Assembly: GCA_050299855.1 (NCBI GenBank)
Contig: JBNKWQ010000020.1
Location: 1-64,000 of the forward strand
Length of the DNA stretch: 64,000 bases
Source of the DNA: Hahella sp050299855
GTDB taxonomy: Bacteria; Pseudomonadota; Gammaproteobacteria; Pseudomonadales; Oleiphilaceae
Direction of reading: 5' to 3'
Shown here piece after piece: positions 7,854 to 16,135 of the stretch. Both the position numbers and the translations under genes were made by a program. The notes under the pieces were generated by a model. That model worked only from the letters and a program-made list of their open reading frames with translations, ran no database searches and was not told the DNA's origin. Every line of letters starts with the position of its first letter. The first letter of the stretch is position 1.

Positions 7854-8321
7854 ATGAGGGCCTTACTTCCAATTCTTGGACTATCCCTACTACTAACAGG
7901 CTGCAAACAAAGCATTGGCCTGTTGGCGTTCGTCAAAGACAACGACATCTACTTCGATAGTCCACAGTTAAAAGCAGAATGTTCAGAGAAGACCTCCATT
8001 TATTCCCTTCAAGTGCTGCAGGCAGTCGATTGCCAGGACAATTGCGAGCGGTGGAATGTCTCCCGTGACGGTATCGTGGAGGACCAACTGCCGATTAGGT
8101 ACGGTGTTTCTCTGTCGGACTCTAATATCCGTACAGCCCCACAATTGTTGATACCTGGCGATTACAACATTGGTGCAGATGCGGTTTGTTATAGCGATGG
8201 CGGGGATAGAGAAGTCAAAGTATTAACGGGCAGGTTTCGATTAAACATCGATGACGGGAAAAAATCTGTGGTTAATATAACTTCCGATGGGAAAGTGGTA
8301 TCTGTTACCGATATGGACTAA
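7854..8321 (+). CDS. Putative lipoprotein
   Basis: The 155-residue product begins MRALLPILGLSLLLTGC, a lipoprotein signal peptide with lipobox LLTG-C (Cys17). Asn/Lys-Gln-Ser after the Cys would not give an inner-membrane retention signal, so an outer-membrane anchor is likely. The mature part has several Cys residues (CSEKTS, VDCQDNCERW, AVCYSDGG) and looks beta-rich. No known domain is recognised. Confidence 0.65.
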   Translation: MRALLPILGLSLLLTGCKQSIGLLAFVKDNDIYFDSPQLKAECSEKTSIYSLQVLQAVDCQDNCERWNVSRDGIVEDQLPIRYGVSLSDSNIRTAPQLLIPGDYNIGADAVCYSDGGDREVKVLTGRFRLNIDDGKKSVVNITSDGKVVSVTDMD

Positions 8322-8440
8322 TCGGGGTTCACTAATACCGGACATCCTATCCCGAACGACTGAGTAGAGAAAGTAAATGATGGATTGGATACAGGTCGGG
8401 GTTGGCGGAATCGGAGGAGTTGGCGGATTGTTGGGTATGA

Positions 8441-8460
8441 GGGCGAAAAAATTTTCGCCC
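8441..8460. terminator. Candidate bidirectional hairpin between convergent genes
   Basis: GGGCGAAAA at 8441-8449 pairs with TTTTCGCCC at 8452-8460, leaving a two-base centre. A second short CCCC/GGGG repeat follows. The site lies between the lipoprotein gene and the convergent gene at 8499, as expected for a shared terminator. There is no long T tract beyond the stem. Confidence 0.45.
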
Positions 8461-8498
8461 CCACGGCTGGGGTTGAATTGTTGATTGGGGAATAGAGA

Positions 8499-8807
8499 TT
8501 AGTCCCCTTCTTCGGCATCCCACTGTTCTGCGAACCCAATGCGCTCCAAGTATCCACCTACAACATTAATCAGGTCTTCCATGATCGCCTGCATGCCGAG
8601 AACGCCTTCAATTTCCTCACGGTTTCTGTCCGCAATAACGGCTTGATCAACCATGCGCCAGTAAAACTTGGCAAGGTGTTCAGCTTCCTCCTTGGTGGAA
8701 ATTTCTTTTTCATGTTCCGCTACGGCCAGTGCTAGCCCATCATTGAGGACTTTTGCGAAATGAACGAAGACTCTTTTCTGATCTTGATCTCTGAAGTTAA
8801 TCATCAT
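8499..8807 (-). CDS. Hypothetical protein
   Basis: This is a 102-residue, acidic, mostly helical soluble protein. It has a predicted coiled segment (LALAVAEHEKEISTKEEAEHLAKFYWRMV) and an acidic tail (WDAEEGD). No signal peptide, membrane span or recognised family. Length and helical character would fit a small immunity or adaptor protein in this accessory region, but nothing shows that directly. Confidence 0.5.
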   Translation of the reverse strand: MMINFRDQDQKRVFVHFAKVLNDGLALAVAEHEKEISTKEEAEHLAKFYWRMVDQAVIADRNREEIEGVLGMQAIMEDLINVVGGYLERIGFAEQWDAEEGD

Positions 8808-8905
8808 TACTTACCACCGTGAGATATCTGTAATTACTGTCATGCGGTCGGCAATCCACAACAAATTATCATGCAGTTTCTTTGCTGTGATCTTTTCTGT
8901 CACTG

Positions 8906-9181
8906 TTAGAAAATAGTGATCCTTTTTCTCTCTATCTCCACCAGTTCAAACTCATGCCTTATCACCCCATATTGCAAAACAGCGGCAAGATAATTACTGT
9001 TAATGTCCTTCGAGGTTTGAATCCTGAAGTACTTCCCAAGAGTCTGATTCACTGTAGCGCTCACCAGCACATTGCCATCTAAAAGCACGGCGAGTTTGTT
9101 TCCGATATTGTTCTGGGATAATTTTTTGATATTGGCAGCGGCTTGTTCGGTGACCGCTAGATTCAGGCCATTGTCACCAGT
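8906..9181 (-). pseudogene. SecDF P1-head-like fragment lacking a start
   Basis: The open frame reads GLNLAVTEQAAANIKKLSQN and then a KLAVLLDGNVLVSATVNQTL stretch. This closely follows the pattern of the P1 head subdomain of SecD (VTLTxEGAxKFAxLT...GKRLAIVLDGKVISAPVIN). It has no plausible ATG at the beginning of the homology. It sits in the same frame as, and directly after, the TAA that ends the gene at 9182-9514. It could be the second half of one gene cut by a nonsense change, or a leftover domain. Many small exported proteins carry a lone SecD-type head domain. Confidence 0.5.
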
Positions 9182-9514
9182 TTAGTTAACAGCAAAGGTA
9201 CACTCTCTAGTTCCAAACGAATATCCATTCTTAGTTTCATCCCAAGAAGCAACGGAAATGACGCCTTTGTACACGTATGCAACCGGCTGCATAGGGTGTA
9301 CGCCTTCGCATGCACTATTCCGCCTGTATTCAATGAAAACGATAGCCTGCGACAGAACGCTTTTCACATAAGAAGTATTATTTTCCAGAATGTGGAATGG
9401 CGCACTTATGAGGGTCAGTATCAGCAAAGCTCCCATAAACATTGATAGAGGGTATACGCCCATGACCAAACGGGGATGCTTTTCCTTTCTTAAAAAACAG
9501 TTCCAGGGTATCAA
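9182..9514 (-). CDS. Hypothetical protein with one N-terminal membrane segment
   Basis: The 110-residue product has a hydrophobic helix at about residues 18-40 (VMGVYPLSMFMGALLILTLI), then a soluble part with two Cys (NSACEGVHP, TRECTFAVN). Met18 could be the true start. The frame continues after its stop codon into a SecDF P1-head-like segment, so this may be the 5' part of a longer interrupted gene. Otherwise unrecognised. Confidence 0.4.
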   Translation of the reverse strand: MIPWNCFLRKEKHPRLVMGVYPLSMFMGALLILTLISAPFHILENNTSYVKSVLSQAIVFIEYRRNSACEGVHPMQPVAYVYKGVISVASWDETKNGYSFGTRECTFAVN

Positions 9515-9600
9515 TAAACGTGCAGATGAGCATGTTTATATACGGACGAAGAGTGGCGTAGTCTGGGTAGAGTGAAGCGAAACCCGGGGCTTCTCCCGAA

Positions 9601-9753
9601 TCAGGTATTCACCTCATCCGAAACCTGCTCCCATTCGGCCTCAAATCCGGCTTCACTCAGGTACAGGCTAATCTCGTAATTGAGGTCAGGCAACATATCG
9701 CCATTGTTGGTTCTGCCGAGAACTTCTTTCTCCGCTTTTCTGTCAGCGGCCAT
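9601..9753 (-). CDS. Small acidic hypothetical protein (50 residues)
   Basis: From ATG at 9753 to TGA at 9601 the minus strand encodes 50 residues starting MAADRKAEKEVLGRTNNGDM. The ATG lies seven bases beyond the stop of the upstream zinc-finger membrane gene, so the two are probably co-transcribed. Composition is normal for a coding sequence, but no family is known to me. Confidence 0.4.
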   Translation of the reverse strand: MAADRKAEKEVLGRTNNGDMLPDLNYEISLYLSEAGFEAEWEQVSDEVNT

Positions 9754-9759
9754 TTAGTG

Positions 9760-10107
9760 TTACTTGTTTTTCTCTTTCTTTGGCAGAGCTATCACTTTGA
9801 GAACCGTGCCGCAGGGCTGGCAAACAAAATCCAGCTTTAACTCATAGTCTACAAACAAGCTAAAAAAACCGTATACCTTGCGCCCTACCCTATAAAAGGA
9901 TAATAAAAAGACCACTGCAAAAATCAATGAGCCCAATGCGGGCGGCTTTCCCAAATCTTGAATCAGAGTGATTATAAAGGCTATGAAACCAACCGGTGCG
10001 ACCAAGGCTACACAAAGTAAAAGAAATCCCACAAGGTCCTCTTTAGCCACCCTGAAATAAATATTGGTTTTAGCTCTCTTTCCACAAAAATTACAGTCGT
10101 AGATCAT
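9760..10107 (-). CDS. Small zinc-ribbon-like membrane protein
   Basis: The 115-residue product starts MIYDCNFCGKRAK, a CxxC knuckle, and has a second CxxC near the C-terminus (FVCQPCG). Together they could bind one zinc. Between them are two hydrophobic helices (about residues 26-48 and 58-72). The tail is Lys-rich (LPKKEKNK). No named family is recognised. It lies just upstream of the 50-residue ORF. Confidence 0.5.
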   Translation of the reverse strand: MIYDCNFCGKRAKTNIYFRVAKEDLVGFLLLCVALVAPVGFIAFIITLIQDLGKPPALGSLIFAVVFLLSFYRVGRKVYGFFSLFVDYELKLDFVCQPCGTVLKVIALPKKEKNK

Positions 10108-10149
10108 AGTCTTTGCTTAACGTTAGCGAAGAGTACCCGGACATCAAAT

Positions 10150-10467
10150 CTAACCTAAGTCCTGATTTCGATCTTCAAGAATAAAGTTCCTCAACTGACG
10201 TTCACTTCGCATGACATACAGAATAAAGACTTGCAGATTTTCGGTACGATAAAACATTCGACAGGGCCCTATTACAATCTCCCGATAGTTGGTGCCATGT
10301 AACTCTGTAGGAAGCTTCCCTGAGTCAGGAAAATCTTTTAATCGCTTTACTGAAAGAAAGACTTCTTGAACCAGCTTTTTGGCAGCACTTGGTTTGTCGA
10401 GTGCGATGTATTCAGCGATTTCGTTTAAGTCATTAAGTGCGGGCTCGGTCCATTTTATTTGAGCCAT
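10150..10467 (-). CDS. RelE/ParE superfamily toxin
   Basis: The 105-residue product has the ParE/RelE fold pattern: KWTEPALNDLNEIAEYIALD for the first helices, KKLVQEVFLSVKRLKDFPDSG for the hairpin, then YREIVIGPCRMFYRTENLQVFILYVMRSERQL for the beta-sheet core. ParE proteins poison gyrase and RelE proteins cleave mRNA; this pattern (REI...YRV/FYR...VLxVxRSER) is closer to ParE. It overlaps the upstream antitoxin gene by 13 bases. The product should be held inactive by that antitoxin. Confidence 0.88.
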   Translation of the reverse strand: MAQIKWTEPALNDLNEIAEYIALDKPSAAKKLVQEVFLSVKRLKDFPDSGKLPTELHGTNYREIVIGPCRMFYRTENLQVFILYVMRSERQLRNFILEDRNQDLG

Positions 10468-10712
10468 TTAGCCATTTTCTCTTCTGCTTCCGATTCAGAA
10501 TATATCCTACCTTCAAGAACAGCCCTTTCACCCCGAGCAATACCTTCAAGAATACGAATTCTGTGCTGCAATTGCTCGTAGTCTTCAAAATCAACTAAAT
10601 AAGCGGAAGGCTGCCCATGTTCTGTTATCAGAACAGGCTCCTTGGTTGAGTGCAGTTCGGCAAGGATTTTTGTCGCCTGCCTTTTTAAAGTGGTAACGAG
10701 TTCAGTTTTCAT
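10455..10712 (-). CDS. Phd/YefM family antitoxin
   Basis: The 85-residue product shows the Phd/YefM DNA-binding N-terminus (LKRQATKILAELHSTKEPVL then ITEHGQPSAYLVDFEDYEQL). The C-terminal helix (SESEAEEKMAKWLK) would wrap and neutralise the ParE-like toxin encoded in the overlapping downstream gene. Antitoxins of this family repress their own operon, and a perfect inverted repeat overlaps the start region. Confidence 0.9.
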   Translation of the reverse strand: MKTELVTTLKRQATKILAELHSTKEPVLITEHGQPSAYLVDFEDYEQLQHRIRILEGIARGERAVLEGRIYSESEAEEKMAKWLK

Positions 10713-10713
10713 A

Positions 10714-10737
10714 GGAGTGATACTATTCTATCACTCC
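10714..10737. promoter_or_regulatory. Palindromic operator of the toxin-antitoxin operon
   Basis: GGAGTGATA (10714-10722) and TATCACTCC (10729-10737) form a perfect 9-base inverted repeat with a 6-base spacer. It begins two bases upstream of the antitoxin start codon. Its position is where Phd/YefM antitoxins bind to autorepress, so it is the likely operator. It also overlaps the translation initiation region. Confidence 0.65.
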
Positions 10738-10901
10738 AAGGTGGTGCAACATTTTCCATTTCCCGTGGCCATTGCCATATACAAAACCTGGGGTACTCAT
10801 GGCTCCCTGGCTGGAAAAATATTGGGTATAAGCGAGTAGGATTTTCTAGCAATATTCAATGTTAGGGTCAAATCCACATATGTATTCCAATCTCAATTTA
10901 T

Positions 10902-11843
10902 TCAACAATGCTCCCAAAACTTTTCCCTCGATGGCCTAACATCCAGCTCACTTGACCAACAACTCTCTGGTTGCTGGTGGATATAGAGAATCTGCTCAGC
11001 TATATCATCAGGGTTGGCCTGTGGGAGACTTTCACTATACTGGTTGGTTTCGTTGATATCGGCGTCAATGACTAGATGGGCAACATGAATTCCTTGAGGC
11101 CAGACTTCCCTGGCCAACACCTGTGAAAGTGCCCGTAATCCAAACTTACCGACAGCAAGATTGAGATGGTCTTCCCTGCCTATTAATGACGATGTTGAGC
11201 CGACTAGAACAATTGTCCCTTTCTGGATGGGCAACATATATCGACAGGCTTTTCTCGCGACTAGAAATCCACCTAGACAATTATTTCTCCAGGCATCTTC
11301 GAAGGCAGGCAGCTCCATTTCAACCACACTTCCCCGTGAGAAGTATTGTGCAGAGTAAACCACCAGGCTGGGTACGCCCATATCTCGTGAGACATAAGCG
11401 AACAGACTTTTAACTGATTGTTCATTGGTTGCGTCGCATCCATATGCCTCAATATCGAAACCTTCAGCGCGCAGTTCATTTACCAAAGGATCTAAGGCCT
11501 TTGCGTTTCTGGAGGCAAACGCCACCCTAAACCCTTCTCGCGCCAGCTTTCTCACGATGCTATGCCCAAGCCCAGGACCAACACCGACGATCAGTGCTAC
11601 TTGTTTCTGCACCATATTCTCTTGGCCGGTTTGCTCAGTCTCGCTTGCTATAGATCCTTGAGTATGGCTAATACTCCTGTCTGTCTTTGAGGCGTTTGCC
11701 AGGGTAAATAAGCTTCTAAGCCTTCGAATAAAATTACTGGAAACATGCCGGTGCCGAATCAATTGATACCTAATAGCAACCGGCCCAATTTTTATGCTTC
11801 TTACTTGTTTGGCTCTGCGCCAAACCCTTTCCATCGTATTCAT
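10902..11843 (-). CDS. Divergent short-chain dehydrogenase/reductase (SDR) with N-terminal extension
   Basis: The SDR core starts near residue 77 (VQKQVALIVGVGPGLGHSIVRK), where GVGPGLG replaces the usual TGxxxGxG dinucleotide-binding loop. A VGSTSS strand supplies the catalytic Ser region. At the expected YxxxK position the sequence is LAVGK, so the catalytic Tyr is missing while the Lys stays. The first 76 residues are basic and then Ser/Thr-rich and not part of the fold. Met77 (ATG at 11615) could be the real start. Such SDRs may be pseudo-enzymes or use atypical chemistry. The neighbours give no pathway. Confidence 0.7.
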   Translation of the reverse strand: MNTMERVWRRAKQVRSIKIGPVAIRYQLIRHRHVSSNFIRRLRSLFTLANASKTDRSISHTQGSIASETEQTGQENMVQKQVALIVGVGPGLGHSIVRKLAREGFRVAFASRNAKALDPLVNELRAEGFDIEAYGCDATNEQSVKSLFAYVSRDMGVPSLVVYSAQYFSRGSVVEMELPAFEDAWRNNCLGGFLVARKACRYMLPIQKGTIVLVGSTSSLIGREDHLNLAVGKFGLRALSQVLAREVWPQGIHVAHLVIDADINETNQYSESLPQANPDDIAEQILYIHQQPESCWSSELDVRPSREKFWEHC

Positions 11844-12141
11844 TTAGATTCCTAAAAATGTAGTTCCCACATCACAGTACTTATTTCTTCGTACATTGAG
11901 TGACAGTGACGGCTCCAAAAGTTAGTCATCGGTAAAGTCTTTGCGTGTTAGAGGGAAAGGAGGATCCACCCAGGCCGGGTTGTAGCAGTTGAGAGTTAAC
12001 GCCAATTTCCCTGATTCCATGCTGTGCTGCCTTACTTCTTCCATTTCCTTAGCATTATTGATGGTTGGGGTGAGCCATCAGTCCGTTTTGGAGTTGGTGA
12101 ATAAATCACCACTATTTTTAGATTAGACCAATCTCTGAAAT
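11844..12141. other. Intergenic stretch with at most a tiny ORF
   Basis: About 300 bases without a clear gene. On the minus strand 11922-12044 encodes 40 residues from an ATG (ending PPFPLTRKDFTDD). The frame stays open upstream of that ATG to a TGA near 12076, so it could be the tail of a lost gene. No ribosome binding site of note, no repeats and no RNA gene were seen. Confidence 0.3.
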
Positions 12142-12417
12142 ATGCACCCTATCCCGAAAGACCTACTTCAGAATAAGCGATATGCCACATTGAGCCCTGG
12201 CCTGGTGGTGCTATGTTCCTTCTTTGCCATTGCTTAAAGGGGATATGACGTGGTCAACTATTTCTAGCTCTACTTCGAAATCAATCTTCAGAAAGTTAAG
12301 GATCTGAAAAGTCTTAAACAAACTTTAAAAATGATTGAGATGAAGTTGCAGAAGTCCGCCTTCCCTTCCTATGTTATGTTGTCATCTGTTGAACTTAAAA
12401 AAATGGGCATGGGTTAA
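12142..12417 (+). pseudogene. Decayed ORF coupled to the Imm11-like gene, possible toxin remnant
   Basis: From ATG at 12142 one frame runs to a TAA at 12415-12417 and is broken only by in-frame stops at 12235 (TAA) and 12265 (TAG). Its last segment is coding-like (DLKSLKQTLKMIEMKLQ, then LSSVELKKMGMG). The final TAA overlaps the ATG of the next gene (TAATG), the arrangement expected for a translationally coupled toxin-immunity pair. No toxin family could be identified. The reading as a decayed toxin is inference from the neighbouring immunity-like gene. Confidence 0.4.
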
Positions 12418-13031
12418 TGAGTCTGTACCGTATTTATGGCGATGACGCCCACTATCTCAACTTCGTGGTAGACGGGGTTGATGTCATCAAAAAGCTTGGT
12501 GGCAGAGATTATCCTTTCCACATTGATCGCACTCCCAAGCCGTACGCTGCCGTGTGGAAAGCGCCTGTTATAGTCGATTTCCATTACGGCAAAGCAGTGA
12601 AGAGCAAAGTACTTCCCGATGTCGCAGAAAAAGTACTACCCGACATCGCAGAAAATGGCGGCAGGCTCTATTTTAATGAGCACGCTTATCAACTGCTCCA
12701 CTCACTGATTGATGAGTGCGGGGAGTTTCTTCCCGTCTATCACGACGATGGAAGCGGCTACGTATTTAATCCCTTAAAGTCCGCAGAAGATGTTAGCGGC
12801 ATTGATTCAGAGCGTACGCTTTTTGATACACACGGCAATCTTGCACACTTTTCATTTCACGATGATAAAGTGAAGCCCTTTCCTATCTTCAGAACTGCGC
12901 TTGATACTTATCTTGGAATATTTTGTCAGGAAGAATTTAAGTCAGCCGTTGAACGCAACGACTTAAAAGGAATTTCTTTTGGTAGTGATCTAAGCAACCC
13001 GATTGGCGTTTCTTATGGGGGCAGGCATTGA
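12417..13031 (+). CDS. Imm11/DUF1629-like immunity protein
   Basis: The 204-residue soluble protein contains a VIVDFHYGKAVKSKVLPDVA stretch, an imperfect PDVAEK/PDIAEN duplication, and a FNEHAYQLLHSLIDECGEFL segment, followed by VYHDDGSGYVFNPL. This order (PDI...GGxxFxxxAxxxLxxLIxxxGExLPVxxDDGxxYxxNP) resembles the Imm11 (DUF1629) family found next to polymorphic toxins. The start codon overlaps the stop of a degraded ORF. It may now be an orphan immunity gene, kept after loss of its toxin or guarding against toxins of kin. Confidence 0.65.
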   Translation: MSLYRIYGDDAHYLNFVVDGVDVIKKLGGRDYPFHIDRTPKPYAAVWKAPVIVDFHYGKAVKSKVLPDVAEKVLPDIAENGGRLYFNEHAYQLLHSLIDECGEFLPVYHDDGSGYVFNPLKSAEDVSGIDSERTLFDTHGNLAHFSFHDDKVKPFPIFRTALDTYLGIFCQEEFKSAVERNDLKGISFGSDLSNPIGVSYGGRH

Positions 13032-13061
13032 CCTGCTAGGGCCCCGAAAAATAAATCCGAC

Positions 13062-13313
13062 ATGGAAAGCATTGCAGGAAGCAATGAAGCGAGCAGGCTA
13101 TTCTTAAACGTAAGATTAGCCGGAAATAAGCCTATCTATGATTCAGTACCGGATGAATATCTTCTGGTGCTGAATATCAAAACTCCCCGGTTTGACCTAA
13201 TATTTAATACACACCCCGCACAGGATCAGATCGTATCTCCTTTGCATGGCTCAATGAAACCTATTCAGGGTTCAACGCGCAAAAAGAGGACCTTTTGCGA
13301 TGGCACCGAGTAG
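13062..13313 (+). CDS. Small hypothetical ORF
   Basis: An 83-residue frame from ATG 13062 that overlaps the start of the KAP NTPase gene by 14 bases. The first 60 residues look like a normal protein (LFLNVRLAGNKPIYDSVPDE), whereas the last 20 are basic and low in pattern. No Shine-Dalgarno sequence is seen. It may be the remnant of a longer gene whose 3' part was replaced. Low confidence that it is translated. Confidence 0.3.
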   Translation: MESIAGSNEASRLFLNVRLAGNKPIYDSVPDEYLLVLNIKTPRFDLIFNTHPAQDQIVSPLHGSMKPIQGSTRKKRTFCDGTE

Positions 13314-15597
13314 TCCCCAAAGTTTTTCCGCTTGGATTTATCGTTTATCCAAAGAAGAGTCGCGTCAGGGTGTTAGCCCTGGCAGCCAAATTGGTTTCGA
13401 CTCGCCTCTCGGCATCGTCTACAGCAGCCATTTATTGTTAGGCGACTTTGTCCTGATATTGGAAAAGGACCTTGGCGTTGCTCTGGGGACAGTCACCGAC
13501 TTTCAGCCGATGGATATGACCAGCCAGACGGTGCAGAAGAAAGCAGGGCCGGTACGGGGCGTTCTTATTCAAGCTCAGCTGGACCCACCCATTTATCAGC
13601 AGGAACTGCTTGAGACAGGTGTCTTTACCGATCTGGACTTGAACCCTGTCGGCAATATAAGCCCCCTCTCTCTGCGTCAATGGACTACCGTCTTCAGCAT
13701 GATGGAAAAAAGAATGGACCCTGAGCGGTTCTATTCTCTGATCGACCCCAATGCGGAATACCGTGAAGTCACCCCGCTGTATCAGACAGATGCCGGGAGT
13801 TCTGAGGGTTCCGAAGGTGACACAGGAAGCCGGCCGGAAGAAGAGGTCAGTCAGGAAGCGAATACTTCTGAGGATATTGAGCAGAATACGTTAGACCCTG
13901 AAAAACCGGAGCAACCAGAACAGCCGGGGTCTTCCCAACCCGAGCCAGCAGAAACTTCAGGAACAGCGGGCCTGGACCATAAAACCGAGATCAGTTACGA
14001 CTCCCCCTATACTACAGATGAACTCAGCCGCTCCCCCATTGCCCAGGGTTTGGCGGTGACGCTGAACCATCTCTATAAGGGGTCGCGGGAGCAAGCTAAA
14101 GACAGCTTTCGCATTCATCTGCATGGGATGTGGGGTTCCGGTAAATCGACCTTTATGCGCTTGTTAAGCTTCGCATTGCAACCTGCGCGGGCGGCGAAGG
14201 ACCCGGATACCGCAAAATATATCAGCCTGTTGCCGGAAGAAGACAAAGCCTCCAGAGATTGGGTGATTGTAAATTTCAATGCCTGGAAGCAGCAGCGGCT
14301 GGATCCTTTGTGGTGGTCGCTGTATCAGACGATCTACACCGAAACCTGCGACAGTCTGTATACCGACCCTTCCTGCAATACGCTGGACAAGAAGGACCTG
14401 GACAACAACACCCGCTGCTATCGCATACAGGAGGCGGAGCGACATTGGCGGCAGGGATTCAGCGGGCCCTGGATGCGGCTGGCGATGCTGGGGGCCATTA
14501 TTACCATTCTGGCCTTGTTGGCGGTGTTTTCAGGCAAGACGCCCTTTGATGAATCCAAGAATATTGTGGGGCTGGTACTCTCCCTGTTTTCCATTCCGGT
14601 GGTGATTTTCAATCTCTATAAACTGGTGGAGCGGGACCCAGCACAAACCTCCCGCCAGCAGGCGGCAGTTTTTGCCCAGCAGAACGACGACCCTCTCACT
14701 GCCCTGGGGAACCGGTTCAAGGCACTGGTAGCCGAGGTTGAGGCGCCGATCATGGTGTATGTGGATGATCTGGACCGTTGCAATGCCGATTATGTGATTG
14801 AGCTTCTGGAAGTGATTCAGACCGTGTTTAACGATTCCAGGGTGTATTACCTGATAGCCGCCGACCGGCGCTGGGTGCACAAGGCTTATGAATCGGTGTA
14901 TCCGGAAATGATGCAGAGTATCCGGGAACCGGGTAAGGACATGGGCTCGCTGTTTCTGGAGAAGATCTTTCAAATGGAAGTGACCATTCCTGAAATCAGC
15001 CCGGAGCAGAAGGCGGAGTATTTCGGCACGTTGCTGACCCGGCAGAAGGGCCCTGTGATCGAAGAGACCGTAGAGCCCTCCCCGGACGAAATCACCGCAG
15101 CTGTCAGTACCACCGTTGAAGCGATGCTACATCTTCTCACCCAACCCAACCTGCACTCGAAAATGCGGGAGGCTGTCAGCAACAAGGCGGCGGTGGCGAT
15201 AAACACCCGTGAGTCGCAGGAGAAGCTGGAACACTTCCTTGAGCCTTTCAGCGCTTTTCTGGCCAACAACCCCCGGGCGATAAAACGTTACATCAATGCC
15301 TACACTATGATTTTGACCATCGCACTGGTGTTAAGCCCGGAAGAATTCGCCAGTGAAAGCAACCAAAAGAAGCTGGCCTTGTGGATGATCATACTCACCC
15401 GTTGGCCTTCAGCGGTGGAGGAAATCCGCCAGGCTGTCCGCTACGGCAAGGCCATGGACTTTGAGGAAAACCCCGCGCTGAAAACCATCGACCGTACACT
15501 CTTCGAGGCAGTTCTGGAGGGCAAGGCGGAAAAGGTTGATGAGGCCCTGGATAAGAAATCCATTAAGCTGTTCCTGCGGCTAACATATCGTCTATAG
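13300..15597 (+). CDS. KAP family P-loop NTPase, membrane-inserted
   Basis: The 765-residue product has a unique N-terminal region (1-160), an acidic Glu/Pro/Ser/Gln-rich linker (about 165-225), then a KAP NTPase. Walker A is GMWGSGKST (276-284) and Walker B is IMVYVDDLDRC (484-494, with Asp489/Asp490). Two membrane helices (about 392-410 and 422-441) sit between them, which is the hallmark of KAP proteins. A VNFNAWKQQ motif follows Walker A as usual. AGAGGA lies about ten bases before the ATG. KAP NTPases are tied to phage exclusion and to membrane signalling complexes. Base composition is more G/C-rich than the genes before it. Confidence 0.9.
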   Translation: MAPSSPQSFSAWIYRLSKEESRQGVSPGSQIGFDSPLGIVYSSHLLLGDFVLILEKDLGVALGTVTDFQPMDMTSQTVQKKAGPVRGVLIQAQLDPPIYQQELLETGVFTDLDLNPVGNISPLSLRQWTTVFSMMEKRMDPERFYSLIDPNAEYREVTPLYQTDAGSSEGSEGDTGSRPEEEVSQEANTSEDIEQNTLDPEKPEQPEQPGSSQPEPAETSGTAGLDHKTEISYDSPYTTDELSRSPIAQGLAVTLNHLYKGSREQAKDSFRIHLHGMWGSGKSTFMRLLSFALQPARAAKDPDTAKYISLLPEEDKASRDWVIVNFNAWKQQRLDPLWWSLYQTIYTETCDSLYTDPSCNTLDKKDLDNNTRCYRIQEAERHWRQGFSGPWMRLAMLGAIITILALLAVFSGKTPFDESKNIVGLVLSLFSIPVVIFNLYKLVERDPAQTSRQQAAVFAQQNDDPLTALGNRFKALVAEVEAPIMVYVDDLDRCNADYVIELLEVIQTVFNDSRVYYLIAADRRWVHKAYESVYPEMMQSIREPGKDMGSLFLEKIFQMEVTIPEISPEQKAEYFGTLLTRQKGPVIEETVEPSPDEITAAVSTTVEAMLHLLTQPNLHSKMREAVSNKAAVAINTRESQEKLEHFLEPFSAFLANNPRAIKRYINAYTMILTIALVLSPEEFASESNQKKLALWMIILTRWPSAVEEIRQAVRYGKAMDFEENPALKTIDRTLFEAVLEGKAEKVDEALDKKSIKLFLRLTYRL

Positions 15598-15631
15598 CCA
15601 TTCATGCCTATCTATTCATACCTAACCAGCC

Positions 15632-16135
15632 TTAATCACTGACGATAGTTCTGACATCCACAGGTGCCCGCAAAGTCTGCAGCACCACACAGTAGCGTTC
15701 GGTCAGTTCTATGAGTTTGGCGATCTCATCCGTTGAGGCGGGGCTGTCCAGTTTGATTTGCAGACGTATTGCCTGAAAGCCGACATTGGCGTCTTTGGCT
15801 ACGCCTAAGGTGCCGCGAAAGTCCAGATCACCCTCAGCCCGCAGCTGGCCGGATCTGATGGGGATGTCTAATGCAGTGGCCACGGCTGACAGTGTAACCC
15901 CGGCGCAGGCAACCAGCGCCTGCAGCAGCATGTCACCGGAACAGGCTTGCAGGCCGGTGCCGCCAGTGGCGGGATGAAGGCCGGCTTCAACAATGGCTTT
16001 GCCGGTTTCCACGCGACAGGATACCCCCTCCCCCAGCTGGCTTTCGGCAGACAGGGTGATTAACGCCGTGCCTGGATCAGCTTTGTATTTCTCTTTCAAA
16101 GGAGTTTGCAGAGCCCGCAGTTCTTCTTTTTGCAC
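15632..16135 (-). CDS. OsmC family protein
   Basis: The OsmC/Ohr fold protein (167 residues) carries the two conserved redox Cys: Cys77 in ALVACAGVTL and Cys149 in ERYCVVLQTL. Such proteins reduce organic hydroperoxides or act in related thiol chemistry. The substrate cannot be told from sequence. The start is GTG at 16135 because a very strong AGGAGG site lies just upstream. It is transcribed alone, with convergent ends toward the KAP gene. Confidence 0.88.
   Translation of the reverse strand: MQKEELRALQTPLKEKYKADPGTALITLSAESQLGEGVSCRVETGKAIVEAGLHPATGGTGLQACSGDMLLQALVACAGVTLSAVATALDIPIRSGQLRAEGDLDFRGTLGVAKDANVGFQAIRLQIKLDSPASTDEIAKLIELTERYCVVLQTLRAPVDVRTIVSD

Noticed and set aside
7745..7948. 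Minus-strand 67-residue ORF next to the UPF0175-like gene, considered as its toxin
   Set aside because: It overlaps the signal peptide region of the lipoprotein gene antisense and shows no toxin motif.
8377..8484. Plus-strand 35-residue Gly-rich ORF (MMDWIQVGVGGIGGVGGLLG...)
   Set aside because: It reads straight through the hairpin between convergent genes, and the Shine-Dalgarno is weak; probably chance.
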